Positions 7,818-16,814 of a DNA stretch of 64,000 bases are shown here, in pieces (position 1 is the first letter of the stretch; every line of letters begins with the position of its first letter). Below the pieces are notes generated by a model, which searched no databases, had not been told where the DNA came from, and worked only from the letters and a program-made list of their open reading frames with translations. Both the position numbers and the translations under genes were made by a program. The stretch comes from Spirosoma terrae (GTDB lineage: Bacteria; Bacteroidota; Bacteroidia; Cytophagales; Spirosomataceae). Where the stretch lies: the NCBI RefSeq assembly GCF_010435915.1, contig NZ_JAAFZH010000006.1:248001-312000 (forward strand). The letters run 5' to 3'.

Positions 7818-8669
7818 TTATTGGTCAACGCGGGCGGCTTCCCAACCCAGCATGGCCTGCTTGCGGTCGGAACCCCACCGATACCCACCGAATAAGCCCG
7901 TCTTTTTGATAACCCGGTGGCAGGGAATCAAATAACCAACCGGATTCGAACCAATGGCCGTCCCGACGGCGCGTGAAGCAGTGGGCTGGCCGATGGCTTC
8001 GGCAATCTGGTCGTAACTCGCCAGTTGGCCTTCCGGTATTTTCAACAATGCTTCCCAGACTTTCAATTGAAACACTGACCCACGCAACAATACCGGTAAA
8101 GGCTTCGTAGGTAGCTGGCTGAATTCGCCCATAACCGGAAAAATCTGATCGGCCAGTGGTTTTATTACGTCCGGTTCGTTCCGTAACGTAGCTTCGGGCC
8201 ATGCTATTTTCAGGATTGTTTCGGGTTCGTCAACGTCGTTCAGGAAGTGCAGCAACGCGATTTTTCCGTTTATGGCCCCCAGCACGTAACGCCCAAACGG
8301 ACTATCGAACAGGCCATACGACAGCACTAAACCCGAACCAGCCTGCTTGAACTGACCCGGTGTTACGCCTTCGATGGTGACGAATAAATCGTGCAGACGC
8401 CCCGTTCCCGAAAGCCCTGACTCATGTGCTACGTCGATCAGCGGAGCACCACTACGTAGTTTGTTCTTGGCATGTTCGAGGGTCAGGTACTGGCTGAACT
8501 TTTTGGGGCTCACACCCGCCCATTCGGTGAAGAGTCGCTGAAAATGGAACTCGCTCAGGTTGGCTTTGTCGGCTAATTCGTTCAGTGATGGCTGTTCGCG
8601 AAAATTGGCGGTGAGATGCTCAATCGCTCGTGCAATCTGCTGATAGGTGTAGGTGCTGTTGGTTGTCAT
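7818..8669 (-). CDS. AraC-HTH plus methylated-DNA-cysteine methyltransferase (Ada lacking zinc domain)
   Basis: 283 residues. An N-terminal AraC helix-turn-helix (about 1-110, 'SLNELADKANLSEFHFQRLF') is followed by the OGT domain with active site 'IPCHRVI' (acceptor C250) and 'SYDQIAEAIGQPTASRAVG'. The protein would transfer O6-methyl groups from guanine to C250 and act as a transcription factor. It lacks the N-terminal Ada zinc domain that normally switches on the regulator; a related domain is encoded separately two genes downstream. First gene of the operon. Confidence 0.92.
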   Translation of the reverse strand: MTTNSTYTYQQIARAIEHLTANFREQPSLNELADKANLSEFHFQRLFTEWAGVSPKKFSQYLTLEHAKNKLRSGAPLIDVAHESGLSGTGRLHDLFVTIEGVTPGQFKQAGSGLVLSYGLFDSPFGRYVLGAINGKIALLHFLNDVDEPETILKIAWPEATLRNEPDVIKPLADQIFPVMGEFSQLPTKPLPVLLRGSVFQLKVWEALLKIPEGQLASYDQIAEAIGQPTASRAVGTAIGSNPVGYLIPCHRVIKKTGLFGGYRWGSDRKQAMLGWEAARVDQ

Positions 8670-8882
8670 TGTAGTTGCCGTTTAGTGATACAAAAGTCGC
8701 TATTCCTGCTGTGCCGTAAAACCCGATTCTTGCGGAGTTTTCGGCATTTCATTATGGTAAAGCACACCATTCAGCGCCTTGAATCTGCCGTATAAATAAC
8801 GTAGCATCTGCCGATGTATTTCCGAATCGTTTTCGGGAAAATGTTGGTTAGCTTTCGCCCAGCAACATAACCTGCTACAACA

Positions 8883-9179
8883 ATGTCAGTAAACGCAAAA
8901 CACTTAGCAACATTCATTCTGGGCGCGGCTGCCGGCGTAGCGCTTAATAAATACGCCCAAACCGAAGAAGGTCAGAAAATGGTGGCCGATCTGAAAGAAA
9001 AAGGATTGCAACTGAAATCAGAGGCCGAAGAAGCGGTCGATAATGCGCCCGAGTATTTCGAGAAGTTAAAAAATCAACTTGCCGAGATGCTGAAGACCAA
9101 TTTTCCGGATGCCGAAGCGACCATCAATGACGTACTGGGCAGAAAACCCAATCCATCACAACCCGAAAATCAGGGGTAA
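8883..9179 (+). CDS. YtxH-like small stress protein
   Basis: 98 residues: a hydrophobic, glycine-rich N-terminus ('TFILGAAAGVALNKYA') followed by a charged, probably helical tail. This matches YtxH/gas-vesicle-like small proteins often induced by general stress. Biochemical function is unknown. It is monocistronic and ends in a strong terminator shared with katG. Confidence 0.7.
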   Translation: MSVNAKHLATFILGAAAGVALNKYAQTEEGQKMVADLKEKGLQLKSEAEEAVDNAPEYFEKLKNQLAEMLKTNFPDAEATINDVLGRKPNPSQPENQG

Positions 9180-9194
9180 TCATAGCAAAAAGTA

Positions 9195-9250
9195 ACGTAG
9201 TAACGTAACAAGGCCCGACTGTACAGCCGGGCCTTGTTACGTTACTACGT
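9195..9250. terminator. 23-bp stem bidirectional terminator built from ACGTA motifs
   Basis: The perfect 23-bp stem pairs 9195-9217 with 9228-9250 around a 10-nt loop. It lies between the convergent YtxH and katG genes. The outer stem is made of repeated ACGTAGT/ACGTAAC units. No long T run is present. Confidence 0.8.
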
Positions 9251-9266
9251 GTTGACAGCTTGTCTA

Positions 9267-11612
<2,346 letters not shown>

Positions 11613-11630
11613 TTAACCAGTGTTCAACTA

Positions 11631-11647
11631 TAAATCAAATTGATTTA
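11631..11647. promoter_or_regulatory. Candidate operator upstream of katG
   Basis: TAAATCA-AAT-TGATTTA is a perfect 7-bp inverted repeat with a 3-nt spacer, 70-86 bp upstream of the katG start. It lies in the AT-rich gap to the YhhN gene. Placement and dyad symmetry would suit a peroxide-responsive repressor or activator; assignment to PerR or OxyR is not possible by eye. Confidence 0.4.
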
Positions 11648-11679
11648 ATTTATAATCTAATCGATAAACACTATAAGAC

Positions 11680-12396
11680 TTATGGATGGATAGACACGCG
11701 ATGGGCTACCGACTGTTCCTGCTCAACCACACCTGTAACGATCAGGTACTGGGCGGCCGCATACGTAGTCATGATGATCCAGGTAGCAGCCGGAACAGGC
11801 TGAAGAAACTTATCGACCGCAATGGCTGAATCAGAGAGAATAAAGAGCACCGCCCCAATTGCCACCTGATCGATACGGGGCGAGCGGCTGCGCAGAAAAG
11901 CCAGGATACCCATCAGACTTAAACAAAAAACATAGGCGACTACAGGCCACCAGAGCGGGGTCAAATCCGAATTCCGGAAAAACGGGCGCTTGAGCAGGAA
12001 TAAGAAAACGCCATCGTACAGCACAAATGGTATGGCCGTCAGGGAAATGGTTCGTGGGCGAATCACTGCGTTACGTTCCCGCATTGACAACCAGAAAGAC
12101 CGGCTGTAACAAAGCTGCATGATCAGAAATGAGCCCAAGCCCAGCGCAAACAGATCGACCTCCCGAATCATCAGAAATACATCGCCCAGGAGGGCAAACG
12201 CCATACCTACAGTTAGCCAACGTAGTGTGGCGGTAAAGTTTCCCGCGTGGGCTCGTTGCCAGACATAAACTAGCAACAATCCCATAATCAACGGTTTACA
12301 GGCGTAGTGCAACCAGGTTATAGCTAACGTATCGCCCAGCATTTCGAGCAACGTAACGCTCACAAATAGCAGGATAAACGTACGGGACGAATTCAC
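11680..12396 (-). CDS. YhhN family membrane protein (lysoplasmalogenase-like)
   Basis: 238 residues with about eight hydrophobic segments. The motifs 'GDVFLM' and 'LFILSDSAIA' match the YhhN/TMEM86 family, whose characterised members hydrolyse lysoplasmalogens in membranes. The substrate in this bacterium is unknown. It is co-directional with katG (118-bp gap) but probably a separate unit given the promoter-like gap. Confidence 0.8.
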   Translation of the reverse strand: MNSSRTFILLFVSVTLLEMLGDTLAITWLHYACKPLIMGLLLVYVWQRAHAGNFTATLRWLTVGMAFALLGDVFLMIREVDLFALGLGSFLIMQLCYSRSFWLSMRERNAVIRPRTISLTAIPFVLYDGVFLFLLKRPFFRNSDLTPLWWPVVAYVFCLSLMGILAFLRSRSPRIDQVAIGAVLFILSDSAIAVDKFLQPVPAATWIIMTTYAAAQYLIVTGVVEQEQSVAHRVSIHP

Positions 12397-12631
12397 AAAC
12401 GTATTGGTTTAGGCAGTCGGGCATCGCGCCCGTCAGCAAGATTAACAAAAATGGTTTAGGCCTCCAAGACGATCGGTTTATCGAAACGTTACGTTCATCC
12501 AATTGTCTACCCTTGAACTACTGGTAAGTCGCATTGATTGGTAGCAAAACCTAATAAATCAGAGAAATTTAAAACCTTTGATGTACCGTTTAGTTTATAA
12601 TTGAGCACTCAACAAAAATTGAATTACCATT

Positions 12632-12934
12632 ATGGATAAGGCACAGAAATTTGAGTTAATGAACAAAGTAGTTCGTGAACTGGAAGATCTTCAGAATAGC
12701 CAGACGGCGCTCATTACCAAAATTAGCCAGATCGAAGTCGATAATATGAATGGGCTAAACGACAGCCGACTGGAAAAAGATTTAAGTGAAATGCATTCTA
12801 AAATTGCGGAAAACAATGATGCTATCACGGAAATCTTTGCCTACTTCGAAAACAAACGGGATGAATATGGCGAGAAAAATGGCGCAGCCATTGCCGCTAT
12901 TGAGGCAGCAGCCGCTGTTGAAGCCGTGAAATAA
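12632..12934 (+). CDS. Hypothetical coiled-coil protein
   Basis: I do not recognise this 100-residue protein. It is almost entirely predicted helix, with heptad-like spacing and many Glu/Lys/Asn, and ends in an Ala/Glu-rich stretch. There is no signal peptide or membrane segment. It is divergent from the YhhN gene and has its own strong terminator, so it is a real monocistronic gene. Confidence 0.65.
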   Translation: MDKAQKFELMNKVVRELEDLQNSQTALITKISQIEVDNMNGLNDSRLEKDLSEMHSKIAENNDAITEIFAYFENKRDEYGEKNGAAIAAIEAAAAVEAVK

Positions 12935-12950
12935 GTATAGATTTTGTTTT

Positions 12951-12993
12951 AAACGGGGCAGGCCGGGCGTATAGTCCGGCCTGCCCCGTTTTT
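12951..12993 (+). terminator. Intrinsic terminator
   Basis: A 16-bp GC-rich stem (12951-12966 with 12976-12991), 9-nt loop and T tract follow the coiled-coil gene. Confidence 0.92.
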
Positions 12994-13340
12994 GTATATA
13001 GCTACGCTACGTAACCAGTTTAGGCCTGCTCAGCCGTGGCGGGCAGATGTAAAGATCTTCCTGTAATAAATCAACTCCATGTTTATCGGTTTACTACAAA
13101 ACTTTTAATTAAGTCTTCCGGCACATCAATCCATCCCCTAAGAAGTATCTGCATTAGCGTGATGAGTAATTACTACACAATTGAGTAAAATTACCTACAA
13201 ACTATAGATCAACCAGAAACTCCGTTTCTTTTAATCACCTAATAACCAGCACCTTAAAACACTATTATTTTTGGCCTGATTTTTTAGTAAGTGAAAGAAA
13301 GTATATTTTTTTAGTCAAAGCATATAAACTTATTACTACA
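12994..13340. other. Non-coding region before the YtxH gene
   Basis: No credible reading frame. It is AT-rich and contains a small hairpin AGAAAC-tcc-GTTTCT (13215-13229) followed by TTT, a weak terminator-like signal. The rest is presumed promoter DNA for 13341. Confidence 0.6.
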
Positions 13341-13715
13341 ATGTTTTCACTACGTAACAATTATCCCCAGGACTACTTCAAGGATCAATCGTATTTGACA
13401 GGCGTTCTGACAGGTCTGGATGCTGGCCTGGCCATTGGTTTTTTGCTAGCTCCCCGATCAGGGAAAAAACTGCGTAAGCAAATTTCCGGCGTTTTAGGCG
13501 ACCAGACTAAAAAAGCAAAAAAGCACTGGGATAACACCAAACATGAGACCAAACATGCTGCCCGGGATTTGAAAAATAGTGTGATTTCAGCGGCCGATAA
13601 GGCAGAAGATGGCATTAGTGAATATGCTCATCAGGCAGAAAAAAAAGCCGGGCAACTTACTGATACTCTTAGGAATGGTCTTGACAAAGCAAAAGAAGCG
13701 ACCGGTCTGAGCTAA
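13341..13715 (+). CDS. YtxH domain-containing stress protein
   Basis: 124 residues. After an N-terminal 'YLTGVLTGLDAGLAIGFLLAPRSGKKLRKQI', shown here by its key part GFLLAPRSGKKLR (the YtxH signature), a long Lys/Ala-rich amphipathic helix follows, resembling LEA/apolipoprotein-like stress proteins. It probably associates with the inner membrane. It is followed by a second stress-type membrane protein after a 113-bp gap with two hairpins. Confidence 0.82.
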   Translation: MFSLRNNYPQDYFKDQSYLTGVLTGLDAGLAIGFLLAPRSGKKLRKQISGVLGDQTKKAKKHWDNTKHETKHAARDLKNSVISAADKAEDGISEYAHQAEKKAGQLTDTLRNGLDKAKEATGLS

Positions 13716-13734
13716 TTAGGCGCTTCTGTCAATT

Positions 13735-13769
13735 TTCTTGTTGAGGTGGCAAACTTACCTCAACGAGAA
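13735..13769 (+). repeat. 13-bp imperfect hairpin between two stress genes
   Basis: TTCTTGTTGAGGT (13735-13747) pairs with ACCTCAACGAGAA (13757-13769) with one G-T pair. A second, smaller hairpin (AGAAGCG/CGCTTCT, 13694-13727) overlaps the end of the upstream gene. There is no T tract, so these look like RNA stability or processing elements rather than terminators. Confidence 0.55.
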
Positions 13770-13828
13770 CAAACAAACTTACCAACGTACTGACAAGCTT
13801 TTCTTTTCAACTCAACAAAACCACTAAA

Positions 13829-14881
13829 ATGGAAGGTGAATACTTACATTCGAATGCGTTCATTAACGAACGAAATGGCTTAATGAAACGCATTTCCTGG
13901 GGCGCTGTTTTTGCGGGCGTTCTGATTGCCATTGTGACCCAAATTCTGCTGTCGCTATTGGGCGTAGGTATTGGACTGGGAACAATCGATGCCATCGAAG
14001 AACAGAACCCAACGGCTGGCCTGGGTATAGGAAGCGCTGTCTGGTATATAATCAGCAGTTTGCTGGCACTTTTTCTGAGTGGCTGGGCAGCCGGTCGACT
14101 GGCTAGTGCTCCCCGCCTGTTCGATGGCGTCATTCATGGCGTTCTTACATGGAGTCTGGCCACCCTGCTGACTATTTATTTCCTGACAACAACCATCGGT
14201 AGTCTGATTGGCGGAGCAAGCCGACTGATGGGTAGCCTCGTCCGTACGGCAGGTTCTGCTGCGGGTACGGTTGTTTCGGCGGCTGGTCCCGAGCTAGGGC
14301 AGGCCGTAAAAGATAAACTGGCCGAAAACGGCGTAGACATTAGCAACGTTGATTTAGGCGATCTGCGTCGCGAAGTGGATACAATTCTGCGTCAAACGGG
14401 CAACCCCGCGCTAAACCCCGATCGGCTGGAACGCAAGGCCGAACAAGCTGGCGATCAGGCTAAATCAGCCGCTGGCAAAGCGGCCGAAAATCCACAGGCA
14501 GCCGATGACCTGGCGGGCGGTCTGTTTGACCGACTTTTCAGACAGGGTCAGGCTACGGTTAACAGCGTAGATCGGGACGATGCTATCAACGTAGTGATGA
14601 AGCGAACGGGAAAAAGCCGGGCCGAATCCGAGCAAATTGTCGACAACTGGATAAACTCCTATAAACAGGCAGTAGTAAAATTCGAACAGACCAAGAAAGA
14701 GGCAGAACTAAAGGCGCGACAAGCCGCTGATGCAACGGCCTCGGCCGCTTCTAAAGCGGCTATTTTCGGATTCTTTGGTTTGCTGATCGGCGTTGTAGCT
14801 GCCGGATACGGAGCCAAAATGGGAACGGAGTCACAAGATGATTATAACCGCTACGACCGTCCTGTAGGAGCTGGTCGATAA
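13829..14881 (+). CDS. Membrane protein with Ala-rich helical domain, stress cluster
   Basis: 350 residues. Hydrophobic segments lie near residues 22-50 ('ISWGAVFAGVLIAIVTQILL'), 70-92 and 105-130. A long Ala/Lys/Asp helical region (about 140-310) and a final hydrophobic segment ('IFGFFGLLIGVVAAGYGA') follow. I recognise the architecture as an uncharacterised bacterial membrane family often lying near YtxH/CsbD-type stress genes. No catalytic motif is seen. A strong terminator follows. Confidence 0.7.
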   Translation: MEGEYLHSNAFINERNGLMKRISWGAVFAGVLIAIVTQILLSLLGVGIGLGTIDAIEEQNPTAGLGIGSAVWYIISSLLALFLSGWAAGRLASAPRLFDGVIHGVLTWSLATLLTIYFLTTTIGSLIGGASRLMGSLVRTAGSAAGTVVSAAGPELGQAVKDKLAENGVDISNVDLGDLRREVDTILRQTGNPALNPDRLERKAEQAGDQAKSAAGKAAENPQAADDLAGGLFDRLFRQGQATVNSVDRDDAINVVMKRTGKSRAESEQIVDNWINSYKQAVVKFEQTKKEAELKARQAADATASAASKAAIFGFFGLLIGVVAAGYGAKMGTESQDDYNRYDRPVGAGR

Positions 14882-14903
14882 GCGAAAAGGATTGCTTAGC
14901 AAT

Positions 14904-14956
14904 TAAACTGGGGGTGTTTTGATGAGTTTTCAACTCATCAAAACACCCCCAGTTTA
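14904..14956. terminator. 25-bp stem bidirectional terminator
   Basis: A perfect 25-bp stem (14904-14928 with 14932-14956) has a 3-nt loop. It lies between the convergent stress membrane protein and the DUF3817 gene. Confidence 0.85.
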
Positions 14957-14998
14957 TAGAGAGCATGTATATCTAGTGATTAGATAGTTAACACACTT

Positions 14999-15316
14999 TT
15001 ATGCCTGTTCAGACGTAGCTGGCAAATCGCGGAAAACTTTGTAGTCGGCGTAGAACGTACCGAAAGGAATGATGGACGCTAGCAGGGCCATAAATGTTTT
15101 GCCCGCGGGCCAGTTGTATTCGGTTTTAGCCTGAATAATGGTCAGTACGTAGAGCACAAACAGCAAGCCATGGATTGGCCCCAGAATCTGCACCGCTTCC
15201 GGGTGGCCGCCAATTCGTTTTAGGGGAACAGCGATGAATAATAGCAAAATATAAGACAGACCTTCGCCGAAGCTGATCAGACGGAGTCGAATTTTAGGGG
15301 AGTTAAAAAAGTGCAT
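14999..15316 (-). CDS. DUF3817 family membrane protein
   Basis: 105 residues with three hydrophobic helices. 'GEGLSYILLLFIAVPLK' and 'GPIHGLLFVLYVL' are typical of DUF3817. Function is unknown. It starts 18 bp after the stop of the upstream membrane protein, so the two are probably co-transcribed. Confidence 0.85.
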   Translation of the reverse strand: MHFFNSPKIRLRLISFGEGLSYILLLFIAVPLKRIGGHPEAVQILGPIHGLLFVLYVLTIIQAKTEYNWPAGKTFMALLASIIPFGTFYADYKVFRDLPATSEQA

Positions 15317-15334
15317 GGTCAGTACGTTGACGGT

Positions 15335-15802
15335 TTACAATGTGCGATACAAAGGTCGGGTTGCCAGCGGAGAAAACGGCCACGGAATGGCTATAAAAAT
15401 AATCACCAGCGCAATGGCAAAGTAAATTACCGTTGTCTTAAACTTCTCAGAAGCCAGTTTCTGGCGTTTTGCCTTGCTCGAACCAATCGTCATAATGACA
15501 ACGGCAGCAATCATCAGACTGATATGAATCAGGCTGAAAAATGGAAATTCCTGGGCGTCAGCAAAGGTTGGATGCGCTTTCCAGTAATAGCTCACAATGG
15601 GACTTTTGGCATACAGATAAAATCCCACCAGGAGCTGCGTATGCGCAATAGACGTAGCAACAACACGTAGCGTCTGGTCAAGTGGTTGATAAGTTCGCTG
15701 ACGTACTAGCCCGGAAAAACTCATTCCGAGCGAAGCCAGCAAACTGCCGACAACTAGCCAGCGTAGTGCATTATGAATAACGAGTAGAATTGAATAAATC
15801 AT
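15335..15802 (-). CDS. Hypothetical four-helix membrane protein
   Basis: About 156 residues with hydrophobic segments near 'LLVIHNALRWLVVGSLLASL', 'THTQLLVGFYLY'-like, 'LIHISLMIAAVVIMTI' and 'YFAIALVIIFIAIPW'. Conserved-looking His residues in helices resemble cytochrome b561-like proteins, but I cannot confirm heme ligands. The start at 15802 (MIYSILLVIHN) is chosen because upstream in-frame Mets (15820, 15877) add a charged, unlikely leader. Partner of the DUF3817 gene. Confidence 0.65.
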   Translation of the reverse strand: MIYSILLVIHNALRWLVVGSLLASLGMSFSGLVRQRTYQPLDQTLRVVATSIAHTQLLVGFYLYAKSPIVSYYWKAHPTFADAQEFPFFSLIHISLMIAAVVIMTIGSSKAKRQKLASEKFKTTVIYFAIALVIIFIAIPWPFSPLATRPLYRTL

Positions 15803-15893
15803 TGAATCGATACTCAACATTGATCGCTGCAAAGTTCGGAAGGACGTCTGAAATTCGATTCGTCGCAAACCGGCCAAAACTCGTCAAAATCAA

Positions 15894-16814
15894 TCATTCG
15901 AACGTAGCATCGACGTACTGATTCCGGAAAGCGGTGGGGCTCATCTGAGCGTACTTCCGAAAAAGCTTCCCAAAGGTCGACGGATCACTAAAACCCATCT
16001 CCTGCGCAATCTGCGTTACGGTCAGATCGGATTGAAACAACAACACCTTTGCTTCCAGCACAACCCGTTCATCGATCCAGACCGAGGGCGATTTACCCGT
16101 GCGACTTTTTACCACTTTATTCAGATGATTGGGGCTCACATTCAGCCAATCAGCAAATTGACTAGCCGAACGGGTTTCGCGAATACGGATCGTGAGCAAA
16201 TCCATAAAGCGCTGCACGAGCCGGTCTCCTGCGTCGGTTGTGGCAGTTATCGTACCGACGTAAACCCGATTGATTTCGGCAAAAAGGGCCAGTAAATACG
16301 GACGAATCAGGTCAGTCCGGGCGGCACCACTCTCCTGATAATCAATCACAAGCCGATTCAGAATCGTTTTAACGTAGTGTGTCTGCGCATCCGGTAACGT
16401 CACGTGCGGATTGCCGGTCAGCTTCAGAAAGTCGAAATCGCTTTCTCCCGACGTAGTGAGCAGCAACTCCTGACTAATGAAACTCATGAACCCAATGGAA
16501 TCTTCCCGAATGGCATGAATCGTAAAAATTTGCAGGGCAGGTACAATGACCAGTTCCTGCGACCTCAGCGTATAGGCCTGATGGCCAACCGTTACGTCGA
16601 CCTGTCCGCTTTCGACCACAATCAGCGCATGATTACGGGTGCGCGAAGGCGGCAAGGGCAGTTTAATCACCGGCCAGCTGTATTCAAGCGGAGCAATGAT
16701 AAACTGGTTGAAATTTTCCTTAAATCGCTCGGCCCACGATGCATCTTTGATCAGAAAACGCTCACGGGCCATTTCGGGACTTATGGCCGGGAAAAAGTCA
16801 CTGGGTGTCATCAT
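15894..16814 (-). CDS. AraC family transcriptional regulator
   Basis: 306 residues: an N-terminal cupin-like ligand domain ('HALIVVESGQVDVTVGHQAYTL' region) and a C-terminal double HTH ('ASQFADWLNVSPNHLNKVVK', 'VTQIAQEMGFSDPSTFGKLF'). Two consecutive ATG codons (16814, 16811) could start it. The first overlaps the aminopeptidase stop by 4 bp (ATGA), so it is translated from the aminopeptidase transcript. The target is unknown. Confidence 0.88.
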   Translation of the reverse strand: MMTPSDFFPAISPEMARERFLIKDASWAERFKENFNQFIIAPLEYSWPVIKLPLPPSRTRNHALIVVESGQVDVTVGHQAYTLRSQELVIVPALQIFTIHAIREDSIGFMSFISQELLLTTSGESDFDFLKLTGNPHVTLPDAQTHYVKTILNRLVIDYQESGAARTDLIRPYLLALFAEINRVYVGTITATTDAGDRLVQRFMDLLTIRIRETRSASQFADWLNVSPNHLNKVVKSRTGKSPSVWIDERVVLEAKVLLFQSDLTVTQIAQEMGFSDPSTFGKLFRKYAQMSPTAFRNQYVDATFE

